DNA of 64,000 nt from CAVRJC01 sp964505725 (GCA_964505725.1 CAZDJK010000010.1:52927-116926), one strand, 5' to 3'; counted from the first letter of the stretch, positions 32,352 to 40,821 are shown. Notes: a model not told the origin generated them from the sequence alone. Program-made: numbers and translations.

Positions 32352-34985
32352 GTGGCCGGGACACTTCGCGCCTCGTTCGCGGCCGAGCGGCACTTCCCGC
32401 TCGACCCGTTCCAGGAGCAGGCACTCGACGCGCTCGACGGGGGCACCCACGTGCTTGTCGCTGCGCCGACCGGGTCGGGCAAGACGCTGGTCGCGGAGTA
32501 CGCGATCGAGCAGGCGCTCGCCATCGGCTCGAAGGCCTTCTACACCACACCGCTGAAGGCGCTCTCGAACCAGAAGTACAGCGACCTGGCACGCGCGTAC
32601 GGGGCTTCCCGTGTCGGTCTCCTGACCGGTGACAACTCGGTCAACGGCGACGCCCCGCTCGTGGTCATGACGACCGAGGTGCTCCGCAACATGATCTACG
32701 CGGCGTCCCCGGCGCTCGACGGCCTGCGCGTGGTCGTGCTCGACGAGGTGCACTACCTCCAGGACCGCTACCGGGGACCGGTGTGGGAAGAGGTGATCGT
32801 GCACCTCGATGCAGCCGTGCGGCTCGTGTGCCTCTCGGCGACGGTCTCGAACGCCGAGGAGGTCGCCGCGTGGATCGAGACCGTGCGCGGCCCGACCACC
32901 GCGGTCATCGAGGAGCGACGCCCGGTGCGCCTGGAGCATCGCTACCTGGTCGCCGAGCGCGGCCGCGACGACCTCATGCTTCTCCCGACCTTCGTCGCGG
33001 ACGGCGACGATGTCCGGCCCAACCCGGAGGCCCACGCGCTCGACTCGCGGGGCAGCCGCGGCCGCAACCCCCGGATGCGCGACCGGGGACGGCTCCGTAC
33101 CCCGGGAAGGGTCGAGACCGTGGAGCGGCTCTGGTCCGAAGGCATGCTGCCGGCGATCGAGTTCGTGTTCAGCCGCGCCGGTTGCGACCAGGCGGTCGAG
33201 CAGTGTGTCGCCGCGGGCCTGCGGCTCACAGACCCGGACGAGCGGCCGCGCATCCGTGAGATCGCGGAGGCCGAGACCGCGTCGCTCGAAGACGCCGACC
33301 TCGAGGTGCTGCGCTACGGCCGGTGGCTCAGCGCGCTCGAAGCCGGCTTCGCGGCCCACCACGCCGGGATGGTGCCGCCCATGAAGGAAGGGGTGGAGAA
33401 GGCGTTCGCGGCGGGGCTCGTCAAGGTCGTGTTCGCCACGGAGACCCTCGCGCTCGGCATCAACATGCCCGCGAAGTCGGTCGTGATCGAGAAGCTCTCG
33501 AAGTTCACCGGGGAGCGCCACGAGTTCCTCACGCCGGGGGAGTACACCCAACTCACCGGGCGCGCGGGTCGACGGGGGATCGACGAGCTCGGCTACGCGG
33601 TCGTGTGCTGGAGCCCCTTCGTCCCGTTCGACCAGGTCGCCTCGCTCGCGGCGCGCCGAACCGACGCGTTGCGCTCGTCGTTCCGCCCCACGTACAACAT
33701 GGCCGCCAACCTCGTGCGCCGCTACGACGCCGCCGAGGCCCACCACCTGTTGAACCTGTCCTTCGCGCAGTTCCACGCCGATCGCGACGTCGTGGCGCTC
33801 GAGCGCCAGCTCGAGCGGAGCAACGAGATGCTTGCCCGGGCCCGTGAACGCGCGCACAGCGACTTCGGGGACCTCGAGGACTACCGGCGCCTCTCCGCCG
33901 AGCTCGACGAGCTCCGACGCCACCGGGGAACCGCTCGGCGCATCGCGGGCGCGATGGAGGCGCTCCGACCGGGGGACGTGATCGTGGTGCCGCGGCGGGG
34001 CGGTCGCCTCGTCGTCCTCGCCCACGACCACCGCCGCAACGGGAGCACGCGCGTGCTCGCGCTCGGCACCGGTCGCAGCCTCGTGCGCGTCGGCCCGGAC
34101 GACTTCGACGCGCCTCCGCAGCGCCTGGCGACGATCGAGCTCCCGCAACCATTCGCACCCCGTAACCCCGCGTTTCGCCGGGTGGCGACCGAGCGCCTCC
34201 GACGGGCGCGACTCGCCGACGGCGGCGGGCGCGACCGCGGCGCGGACCGACGCGAGAGCGACCTCGTCGACCGGCTCGCGGCCCACCCGGTCGCCCGCGA
34301 TCCGGACCTCGCGGCCAAGCTCCGCGCCGCCGATGCGGTGGCGCGCCTGTCGCGTGACGTGGCGCGGAGCGAGCGGCGCGTGCGCGGCCGGAGCGAGAGC
34401 CTGGCGCGGCAGTTCGACCGGGTCCTCCGCGTGCTCGAGGCATGGGGGTATGTCGACGGCTGGTCGTTGACCGACGACGGCCAGTGCCTGGCGCGGATCT
34501 ACACCGAGACCGACCTGATGCTCGCCGAGGCGTTGCGTGAGGACCTGCTCGACGGCCTGCAGCCGGCGGAGCTCGCGGCCGTGGTGTCGTGCTTCACCTA
34601 CGAACGGCGGGGTCCCGACGGCCAGGGACCGGTCGCACCCCCGCGCTGGCCGACCAAAACCGTCGCCCAGCGCGCGCGGGCGATCGAGCGCATCGCGGGT
34701 GGGCTCAACCAGAACGAGGACGACGCCGGTCTCCCGGAGACCCGCGCACCCGACCCCGGCTTCACCCCGTACGCGTACGAGTGGGCCTCGGGCGACCCCC
34801 TGGGCGACGTGCTCGACGACGACGAGATGACGGGTGGCGACTTCGTGCGCAACGTCAAGCAGGTGGTCGACCTCCTCGGCCAGGTCGGGGAGGTCGCGCC
34901 GAACGAGCACACCCGCTCGACGGCGCGTGCCGCGGTGCAGGCGTGCCTACGCGGCGTCGTCGCGGCCTCGAGCATGACAGCATGA
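32352..34985 (+). CDS. helY: Ski2/Mtr4-like superfamily II RNA helicase (HelY)
   Basis: An 877-residue helicase. Motif I is APTGSGKT, motif II DEVH, motif III LSATVSN, motif VI TGRAGRRGID; the C-terminal half contains an arch-like basic insertion and a DSHCT-type domain (LARIYTETDLMLAEALREDLLDGLQPAELAAVVSCF). Actinobacterial HelY resembles eukaryotic exosome helicases and probably unwinds RNA or RNA-DNA hybrids. GTG start seven bases after the preceding gene. Its position behind tatC is conserved in mycobacteria. Confidence 0.92.
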   Translation: MAGTLRASFAAERHFPLDPFQEQALDALDGGTHVLVAAPTGSGKTLVAEYAIEQALAIGSKAFYTTPLKALSNQKYSDLARAYGASRVGLLTGDNSVNGDAPLVVMTTEVLRNMIYAASPALDGLRVVVLDEVHYLQDRYRGPVWEEVIVHLDAAVRLVCLSATVSNAEEVAAWIETVRGPTTAVIEERRPVRLEHRYLVAERGRDDLMLLPTFVADGDDVRPNPEAHALDSRGSRGRNPRMRDRGRLRTPGRVETVERLWSEGMLPAIEFVFSRAGCDQAVEQCVAAGLRLTDPDERPRIREIAEAETASLEDADLEVLRYGRWLSALEAGFAAHHAGMVPPMKEGVEKAFAAGLVKVVFATETLALGINMPAKSVVIEKLSKFTGERHEFLTPGEYTQLTGRAGRRGIDELGYAVVCWSPFVPFDQVASLAARRTDALRSSFRPTYNMAANLVRRYDAAEAHHLLNLSFAQFHADRDVVALERQLERSNEMLARARERAHSDFGDLEDYRRLSAELDELRRHRGTARRIAGAMEALRPGDVIVVPRRGGRLVVLAHDHRRNGSTRVLALGTGRSLVRVGPDDFDAPPQRLATIELPQPFAPRNPAFRRVATERLRRARLADGGGRDRGADRRESDLVDRLAAHPVARDPDLAAKLRAADAVARLSRDVARSERRVRGRSESLARQFDRVLRVLEAWGYVDGWSLTDDGQCLARIYTETDLMLAEALREDLLDGLQPAELAAVVSCFTYERRGPDGQGPVAPPRWPTKTVAQRARAIERIAGGLNQNEDDAGLPETRAPDPGFTPYAYEWASGDPLGDVLDDDEMTGGDFVRNVKQVVDLLGQVGEVAPNEHTRSTARAAVQACLRGVVAASSMTA

Positions 34986-35001
34986 ACCCCGCGGGCTGCC
35001 G

Positions 35002-35673
35002 GTGATCACCCGGGGCCAGCCGTGGGGAGGGCCGGCGCGGGGATCTCCGGACGTCGTCGTGGAGGGCGATGACGCCGCGCTCGCCGCGGCGGTCGGTGGG
35101 CGCCCGGGGGCCCGCGTCGCGTTCGTACCGGCTTCAGCGTCGGACCTCGCGCGCGCAATCGGGATGGTCGCCGGTGGGGCACCGGCGCACGGCTACTCGA
35201 CCGAGCTGCCCTGCGACCTCATCCGGGCGGACGCGGACGCGCGCCCTTTCGTCGCGGTGAACATGATCGTCCTCGGCGTCGCGCCGGATCGCCAGCGCCG
35301 GTGGTCGCGCACGATCCGCGTGCGCGTCACGGTCGACGGGCGCACGTGCCACGACGGCGATGCGAACGCGGTGGTGTGCGCGAGCGGCGAGTACCTGCGC
35401 GGCGCGGATGTCGTGCCGCGCGGTCATCCCGGCGACGGCCGGCTCGAGGTCCAGGTGTACGCACTCGCCGGACGCGACCGGGCCCGGCTCCGCGGCAGGG
35501 TGTCCGCGGGTGTGCACCTCCCGCATCCCGGCATCCGCACCGTCGCCGGCCGGATGGTCGAGATCGAGTCGCTCGGGGCCGCCGTCCCGCTCGAGGCCGA
35601 CGGCCACCCGCTCGATCCGGCCCGCGCCCTCAGGGCCGAGGTCGTCCCGGAGGCCTTCTCCCTGCTGGTCTGA
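35002..35673 (+). CDS. diacylglycerol-kinase-like protein lacking the catalytic loop
   Basis: A 223-residue protein whose C-terminus (GRMVEIESLGAAVPLEADGHPLDPARALRAEVVPEAFSLLV) matches the C-terminal beta domain of the DAGK/YegS lipid-kinase family, including the AxVEADG-type strand. SDLARAIGM resembles the T(N)DFARxLG element, yet the upstream GGDGTxxEV ATP-binding loop is missing, and HGYSTELPCDLIRADADARPFVAVNM corresponds to the P-[IL]-DLG segment. It could be a non-catalytic relic or a binding protein. GTG start, 16 bases after helY. Confidence 0.6.
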   Translation: MITRGQPWGGPARGSPDVVVEGDDAALAAAVGGRPGARVAFVPASASDLARAIGMVAGGAPAHGYSTELPCDLIRADADARPFVAVNMIVLGVAPDRQRRWSRTIRVRVTVDGRTCHDGDANAVVCASGEYLRGADVVPRGHPGDGRLEVQVYALAGRDRARLRGRVSAGVHLPHPGIRTVAGRMVEIESLGAAVPLEADGHPLDPARALRAEVVPEAFSLLV

Positions 35674-35769
35674 TCCGGGGGGCCGGGCCGCGGGTGCCGC
35701 GGCGTCCGCGGACCCGGCTCGAGCCGCCGATACCATCGGCCGTCCACAGGCGACGGAGGCCAGGGACCG

Positions 35770-37374
35770 GTGGGCGTGTACACCTCGGAGCAGTTCACCG
35801 ACGACGAGGCCGCGGTCCTTCGCCCCTATTTCACCAACCTCGACCAGCCCGTCTTCGCGCTGGTCAACCTTCCCGAGGTCGTGAAGGGCGCGCTGTTCGC
35901 GCGCTACTCGCGCACCCACAAGAGCCTGCGCCGGCTGTTCCTCGACGAGTTCGTCTCCGATCTCGACCTCACCGGCGACCTCACCGTCGACGCCACCGTC
36001 GGCCTCAGGCGCGCCGAGGAGCTCTACGAACGGGTCTTCTTCGAGTACGGCGACGACTCCGTCGCGCAGCTCGGCGGCGTGCACCTCGCCTGCGAGCAGG
36101 CTTCGAACCTGCTCACGAAGATCCTCGAGTGGGGACGCCTCATGTCCTACCTCGAGCAGTCGACGCGGTACATCCCGTACGACGCCAAGCTTGGCGGTCG
36201 GTATCGCTACTACCGGGACACCGCGGTGCTCGCGAACCGGGACCTCGCGTGGCGCTACATCGCCGATCTCGACTCGTTGTTCGAGACCTATCGAGGGATG
36301 CTCCCGGTACTCACGGACTGGGCGCGCGAGCGCTACCCCAAGGACCCGGCCGACTCGCACTTCGTGTACAAGCAGACGATCCGGGCCAAGGCCTGTGACG
36401 CGGCCCGCGGCGTGCTCCCCGCGGCGACGCTGTCGAACGTCGGCGTCTACGGCACCGGGCAGGCGTTCGAGGCGCTCCTGCTCCGGATGCGCGCCCACCC
36501 CCTGCCCGAGGCGCGCAGCTACGCCGCGCTCATGCTGGAGGAGCTGCGCAAGGTGATCCCGTCGTTCCTCACCCGGGTCGACCGTGAGGACCGCGGGATC
36601 GCCTGGAGCGCTTACCTCGCGGAGACCCGCCACGCGACCGCCGCCCTGGTGGCACGCCTCTTCGACGGGGAGACGGCGGAGCCCCGCCCGTCGGTGACCC
36701 TCACCGACTTCGACCCCGAGGCCGAGGACAAGCTCCTCGCGGCGGTCTGCTACCCGCACACCAGCCTGCCCGAGGACCAGGTGCTCGCCCGGGTCCGCCT
36801 GATGGGGCACGACGAGCGGGTCGCGTTGCTGCGGGCGTACGTCGGCGAGCGGCGCAACCGCCGTCACAAGCCGGGGCGCGGCTTCGAGCGCGTGGGGTAC
36901 CGCTTCGACGTGCTCGCCGACTACGGGGCGTTCCGCGACCTGCAACGCCACCGCATGCTCACGATCGAGTGGCAGGCGCTCTCGACGATGCACGGCTACG
37001 AGGTGCCGGACCCGGTCGCGGAGGCCGGGCTCCGCCCTGCGTTCGAGACCGCGATGGCGACGTCGGCCGCGTTGTACGACGCGCTGTCCGACGACTACCC
37101 GGGCCAGGCTCCGTATGCGGTGTCGCTCGCGTACCGGGTGCGCTTCGTCATGCAGATGAACGCGCGCGAAGCGATGCACCTGCTCGAGCTGCGGACCGCG
37201 CCCGCGGGACACGCCGCGTACCGGTTCGTGGGGCAGGAGATGCACCGGCTCATCGCCGAGCAGGCCGGCCACCGCGCGATCGCCGACGCCATGATGTACG
37301 TCGACCACCGGGAGTACGACCTCGAGCGCCTGGACGCGGAGCGCGCCGCGGAGGCGCGCCGCGACGCGGAGTGA
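35770..37374 (+). CDS. tandem ThyX-like protein (two flavin-dependent thymidylate synthase domains)
   Basis: A 534-residue protein with two ThyX-type halves. The canonical ThyX motif RHRxxSxNExSxR is split: the N-terminal half reads WGRLMSYLEQSTRY (residues 121-134), keeping the S..ExSTRY part but losing the first Arg-His, while the C-terminal half keeps RHR (393-395) but continues MLTIEWQALS. ThyX proteins methylate dUMP with methylene-tetrahydrofolate and FAD. Whether this fused form is active is unclear. GTG start with GGAGG upstream. No other thymidylate synthase is in the window. Confidence 0.75.
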   Translation: MGVYTSEQFTDDEAAVLRPYFTNLDQPVFALVNLPEVVKGALFARYSRTHKSLRRLFLDEFVSDLDLTGDLTVDATVGLRRAEELYERVFFEYGDDSVAQLGGVHLACEQASNLLTKILEWGRLMSYLEQSTRYIPYDAKLGGRYRYYRDTAVLANRDLAWRYIADLDSLFETYRGMLPVLTDWARERYPKDPADSHFVYKQTIRAKACDAARGVLPAATLSNVGVYGTGQAFEALLLRMRAHPLPEARSYAALMLEELRKVIPSFLTRVDREDRGIAWSAYLAETRHATAALVARLFDGETAEPRPSVTLTDFDPEAEDKLLAAVCYPHTSLPEDQVLARVRLMGHDERVALLRAYVGERRNRRHKPGRGFERVGYRFDVLADYGAFRDLQRHRMLTIEWQALSTMHGYEVPDPVAEAGLRPAFETAMATSAALYDALSDDYPGQAPYAVSLAYRVRFVMQMNAREAMHLLELRTAPAGHAAYRFVGQEMHRLIAEQAGHRAIADAMMYVDHREYDLERLDAERAAEARRDAE

Positions 37375-37422
37375 TCCGGGCTGCTCCGGACGGTGGCCGA
37401 GCGAAAAAATTCGCGTGACCCC

Positions 37423-37454
37423 TGACCAGGATCGACGCGCGTCGGCGCTGGTCA
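37423..37454 (+). terminator. strong 32-base hairpin after the ThyX-like gene
   Basis: TGACCAG pairs with CTGGTCA, enclosing a 3x3 internal loop and the perfect palindrome CGACGCGCGTCG. It begins 49 bases after the stop codon. There is no T run; it could be a terminator or a 3' stabiliser. Confidence 0.55.
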
Positions 37455-37481
37455 CGGCGCTCTGCGGTGGCTCCGCCGGCC

Positions 37482-37487
37482 TTGACA
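37482..37487 (+). promoter_or_regulatory. consensus -35 box (TTGACA) of a putative noncoding transcript
   Basis: A perfect TTGACA just after the hairpin terminator. No clean TANNNT stands at 16-19 bases; CGTACT (spacer 18) and GTACTA (spacer 19) are the nearest -10 candidates. It points into the structured noncoding stretch. Confidence 0.4.
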
Positions 37488-37520
37488 GCGACCCCCGCGG
37501 TAGGGCGTACTACGGGTCGT

Positions 37521-37868
37521 CCTGAACCGGGCGGCAGAGCGGCCTCGGCAAGAGGGTACCGAGCACACTGCGCACGATTCGTGCCATCGGGGGTGAGGTT
37601 CCGTGTCCTCGGGGCCGCCGCGGCCGGGAACGGACGCGGGGGTTCAGGAGACCAAGTAGAGAACGCTGGAATAACCCCGTCTGCACGGCAGGCAGGGCCA
37701 AACAGTGGCCCCAACGGTCTCCTGGACCCCTCTCCTTTCTCCTGGACCCTCTCTTCGCGCCGGTGTGTCGCGCTGACCAAGGGCACCGACAGTCTGGGCC
37801 CCAACGGTCTCCTGGACCCCTCTGTCATTCCTCTCGCACCGGTGTGTCCGCCGACCAGGGCACCGACG
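37521..37868 (+). ncRNA. candidate structured noncoding RNA or long leader
   Basis: Starting about 15 bases after the possible -10, many short perfect stems occur: CCTGAACC (37521-37528) with GGTTCAGG (37641-37648); GCACG-ATT-CGTGC; GGCCGC-C-GCGGCC; CTGC-ACG-GCAG; GGGCC-AAACAGT-GGCCC; and two copies of GGTC-TCCTG-GACC. The loop CAGGA of GGT-TCAGGAG-ACC is complementary to the TCCTG loops. It does not show RNase P, tmRNA, SRP or T-box consensus elements. The boundaries are guesses; it could also be the 5' leader of the DUF4193 mRNA. Confidence 0.35.
37707..37868 (+). repeat. imperfect ~90-base tandem duplication
   Basis: A 27-base block beginning GGCCCCAACGGTCTCCTGG is identical at 37707-37733 and 37797-37823, and each copy is followed by a C/T-rich spacer and a GC(G/A)CCGGTGTGTC...GGGCACCGAC segment (37757-37790 and 37836-37868). 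A third partial TCTCCTGGACCC lies at about 37738. Confidence 0.75.
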
Positions 37869-38016
37869 GACTGGACCTTTCTTCTTCCTGTCCGTCCGAC
37901 GCTCGTACCGACCGCGTCGGGCGGTGGGAATACCGGGATGACGGCGGCGGTTCGGGACGCGACGCGCCGGATGTGCGGTGTTATATTCCGCGGCCCTTCA
38001 CCCGCTCGGAGCCCCC

Positions 38017-38502
38017 ATGAGCGACGACGAATTCGACGATCCGAACGACATGGAGCTGGAAGAGTTCGACGAGGACGACCTCGACGAGCAGGACCTCGCA
38101 GACGACTCCGACGACGTCGACGACCTCATCACGGACGACGCCGAGGACGACGACATCGAGCTCCTGCCCGAGGTACCGGTCGCGGTCGTCACCGATGATC
38201 CCAGCACCGAGACCGCCGAGGAAGAGGAGGACGACGTCCTCGACCTCGACGAGGAGCTCCACCCCGACGACGTCGAGGAGCCGCTCGACGTGCTCCTCCA
38301 GGAGCGCACCGCGAGTGCGACCCTGGAGGACGATGAGGAAGAGCTCGAAGACGAGGACGTGGATGCCGATGACCGCGGGGATGGGCCCACCCGTATCGTC
38401 CCACGGCGTGCCGACGAGTTCCTCTGCCAGTCCTGCTTCCTCCTCCTCCCGCTGCGCCGACTCGCCGACGAGGAGCGGCAGTACTGCGACGACTGCGCCT
38501 GA
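38017..38502 (+). CDS. DUF4193-like acidic zinc-ribbon protein
   Basis: A 161-residue protein. The C-terminal ~35 residues (RRADEFLCQSCFLLLPLRRLADE, then CDDCA) match the actinobacterial DUF4193 zinc ribbon with CX2C and CX2C pairs. The N-terminal ~120 residues are an extreme Asp/Glu-rich, apparently disordered extension, longer than in typical DUF4193 proteins of about 100 residues. GGAG lies five bases before the ATG, and TATATT 29 bases upstream is a possible -10. Function unknown; an RNA-polymerase or nucleic-acid-mimic role is only speculation. Confidence 0.75.
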   Translation: MSDDEFDDPNDMELEEFDEDDLDEQDLADDSDDVDDLITDDAEDDDIELLPEVPVAVVTDDPSTETAEEEEDDVLDLDEELHPDDVEEPLDVLLQERTASATLEDDEEELEDEDVDADDRGDGPTRIVPRRADEFLCQSCFLLLPLRRLADEERQYCDDCA

Positions 38503-38509
38503 TACCCGG

Positions 38510-40051
38510 CTGACCGCCGCCTCCTCGCCGGGCCCGGGGCCCACGCGGCCGCGACGCAGGTTCTGGTGGCGTTCCCGGGCCCACTGGGTCCGGATCGGCG
38601 CGTCGCTCGCAGGCGGGGTGCTGACCGGGTTCTGCTTCCCCCCGTACGACCTCGGCCCCGTTGTGCTGGTCGCACTGGTGCCGCTGCTGTGGGCGTGGCG
38701 CGCGGCGCGGCCACGCCACGCCGCGCTGTACGGATTCGCGTTCGGGATCGGCTGCTACGGCGTCGTGCTCGAGTGGGTGCGGTACTTCGGTGCGGTCGCG
38801 ATCGTGCCCCTGGTGGGCGTCATGACCCTCGCGGTCGCGGTGGCGGGCGCAACGGTCGCGGCGCTGGCCCGGCGACGGGTGTCGTCGCCGCTGCTGACGG
38901 CCGCGGTCTGGGTGGTGCTCGAGTACATCCGGGGGCGCTGGCCCCTCGGCGGCTTCCCCTGGGCCGACCTCGGCGTCGCGCTCCACGGCAGCGGCGCGGC
39001 CCGTGCGATCGCGAGCCTCGGCGGCACGCTGCTCGTGTCGTTCGTCGTGGTCGTGACCAACGGCTTCGTGCTCGATGCGCTGCTGGCGGTCCGCGACCAT
39101 CGCCGGAAGGCGGGTCTGGTCGCCGCGGCCGGCCTGGTCGGGGTGGTCGCGTTCGCGGGGATCGCGGTCGTCGCGCGGTACGACCCGACGCCGACCGGCC
39201 ACCTGCGATTCGCGCTGCTCCAAGGCGACGACCGCGAGCTCCCGCTCGCGCGGCAGACCACGCAACGGCTCACCGCGGCGCACCTCGCCCTCGCCGACCA
39301 GCTCCGCGGGCACTACGACCTGATCGTGTTCCCCGAGTCGGCCCTCGACACCGACCCTCAGCTCGATCCCGCGCTCGCCGTTTCGCTCACGCGCATCGCA
39401 AGAGCGCACGGCGCGAGCGTGCTCGTGAACGCACGCACTCCCGCACCCGACGGCCTCGTCCGCAACTCCAACCTGCTCTACGGCCCCGACGGCACGCTCG
39501 AGGGCGTCTACTCGAAGCAGCACCTGGTGCCGTTCGGCGAGTACGTCCCATGGCGCAACGAGCTCGGGTTCATCGGTGAGCTCCGCCAGATCCCGTACGA
39601 CTTCGCGCCCGGCCATCGCAACGTGATGTTCCGCGTCGCCGGCCACCGCGTCGGCTCGGTGATCTGCTTCGAGTCCGCATTCGCGCCGCTCGTGCGCGAC
39701 TACGTGCGCGACGGCGCGGAGGCGATCGTGGTGAGCACGAGCAACCGCTCCTATCGCCGCTCCGGCAACGCGGCCCAACACCTGGCGCTGAGCCAGATGC
39801 GCGCCGCCGAGACCGCGCGCCCGGTGCTCCAGGCGTCGGTGTCGGGGATCAGCGGCGTCATCGATGCGCAGGGCAACGTGCACGACACGACGCGCCTCTT
39901 CGAGCGGGCTCTCGTGCGGGGCGAGATCACGACGACGACCGGGGAGACTCCGTACGTGCGCTTCGGCGACTGGATCGTGCTGCTCTCCGCAATGGGGGTC
40001 GTTGCCGCCGCGGTCCTCGCGCTCACGCGGTCGCGCGGACGCACCCACTGA
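38510..40051 (+). CDS. lnt: apolipoprotein N-acyltransferase
   Basis: A 513-residue membrane enzyme that adds the third acyl chain to lipoproteins. N-terminal transmembrane helices (about residues 20-215) precede a nitrilase-like periplasmic domain with the triad Glu276 (FPESALD), Lys336 (SKQHLVPFGEYVP) and Cys386 (GSVICFESAF), and a final helix. The start is a problem: no ATG, GTG or TTG lies between the preceding stop and the first helix. CTG 38510 is proposed, eight bases after that stop; a start inside the upstream gene is the alternative. Confidence 0.85.
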   Translation: MTAASSPGPGPTRPRRRFWWRSRAHWVRIGASLAGGVLTGFCFPPYDLGPVVLVALVPLLWAWRAARPRHAALYGFAFGIGCYGVVLEWVRYFGAVAIVPLVGVMTLAVAVAGATVAALARRRVSSPLLTAAVWVVLEYIRGRWPLGGFPWADLGVALHGSGAARAIASLGGTLLVSFVVVVTNGFVLDALLAVRDHRRKAGLVAAAGLVGVVAFAGIAVVARYDPTPTGHLRFALLQGDDRELPLARQTTQRLTAAHLALADQLRGHYDLIVFPESALDTDPQLDPALAVSLTRIARAHGASVLVNARTPAPDGLVRNSNLLYGPDGTLEGVYSKQHLVPFGEYVPWRNELGFIGELRQIPYDFAPGHRNVMFRVAGHRVGSVICFESAFAPLVRDYVRDGAEAIVVSTSNRSYRRSGNAAQHLALSQMRAAETARPVLQASVSGISGVIDAQGNVHDTTRLFERALVRGEITTTTGETPYVRFGDWIVLLSAMGVVAAAVLALTRSRGRTH

Positions 40052-40061
40052 GCCCGTTCGA

Positions 40062-40814
40062 TCAGACCAGCAGCCGGATCGCGGCCACGAGGCCGACGGC
40101 AACGATCACGACCCTCAACAGCCCTGCGTCCAACCGACGCCCGACGTGGGCACCGAGCTGGCCACCGAGGACCGAGCCGACCGCGATCAGCGCCGACACC
40201 TCCCACACGACGTGGGCGGCGAAGACGAAGATCAGCGCCGCGACCCCGTTGGCGATCATCGCGAGGACGTTCTTGACGCCGTTGAGCCGCTGCAGGTCGT
40301 CGACGATGAAGATGCCGAGCAGCGCCAGCAGGATGACGCCCTGGCCGGCGCCGAAGTAGCCGCCGTACACCCCGGTGACGAAGATGCAGGCGTACAACAC
40401 GGGCCCACCGTGTTCCATCGGTTGGCGCCGTCGCTTGACGACCCACGTGCTCACGCGGGGCTGCACGATCACCAGTCCGCAGGCGATCAGGATCAGCACG
40501 GGGACGACGGCGTCGAACACCGAGCTCGGCAGCGTGAGCAGCAGGATCCCGCCGATGATCCCACCAAGGAGCGAGGCGCTCCCGAGGAGCAACACCCGGC
40601 GGCGCTGGCCCTGCAGCTCGCGCCGGTAGCCCACTGCACCGCTCATCGCCCCGAACACGAGCCCGACGGTGTTGCTGACGTTGGCCGTCACCGGCGCGTA
40701 GCCGAACGCGAGCAAGGTGGGGAAGGTGATGAGGGAGCCCGAACCCACGACGGTGTTGATCGTCCCCGCGCAGAGCCCGGCGCCGAAGATGGCCAGCGCC
40801 TCGAGAACCGACAT
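40062..40814 (-). CDS. TauE/SafE-family anion permease
   Basis: A 250-residue membrane protein with about eight helices and the two-repeat TauE pattern: AGTINTVVGSGSLITFPTLL in the first half and FVTGVYGGYFGAGQGVILLALLG in the second. Members export sulfite, sulfoacetate or similar anions. ATG 40814 lies nine bases from a minus-strand TAGTCT that overlaps the divergent promoter. It converges with lnt (10-base gap). Confidence 0.88.
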   Translation of the reverse strand: MSVLEALAIFGAGLCAGTINTVVGSGSLITFPTLLAFGYAPVTANVSNTVGLVFGAMSGAVGYRRELQGQRRRVLLLGSASLLGGIIGGILLLTLPSSVFDAVVPVLILIACGLVIVQPRVSTWVVKRRRQPMEHGGPVLYACIFVTGVYGGYFGAGQGVILLALLGIFIVDDLQRLNGVKNVLAMIANGVAALIFVFAAHVVWEVSALIAVGSVLGGQLGAHVGRRLDAGLLRVVIVAVGLVAAIRLLV

Positions 40815-40821
40815 GGGCCTC

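Larger units (their letters stand above)
37375..38016. other. 642-base noncoding region, the only long gap in the window
   Basis: No open frame here has credible codon use or protein similarity. The region holds, in order, a GCGAA-AAAA-TTCGC dyad (37401-37414), a strong hairpin (37423-37454), a perfect TTGACA (37482), a stretch rich in short stems (37521-37700), a duplicated 27-base block (37707-37868) and a TATATT box (37982-37987) before the DUF4193 gene. Confidence 0.75.

Noticed and set aside
32163..34910. 915-codon minus-strand frame opposite helY
   Set aside because: It mirrors the helicase gene, is full of Arg, His and Val strings, and has no recognisable domain.
35134..37455. 773-codon minus-strand frame opposite the ThyX-like gene
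   Set aside because: Antisense shadow of a conserved gene with motif support on the plus strand; no domain seen.
37482..37868. RNase P RNA, tmRNA, SRP RNA or actinobacterial 6C RNA in the long gap
   Set aside because: None of their hallmark sequences was found (no P4-type pairs, no GGAA-loop SRP helix, no alanyl-tRNA-like end, no runs of six C in hairpin loops).
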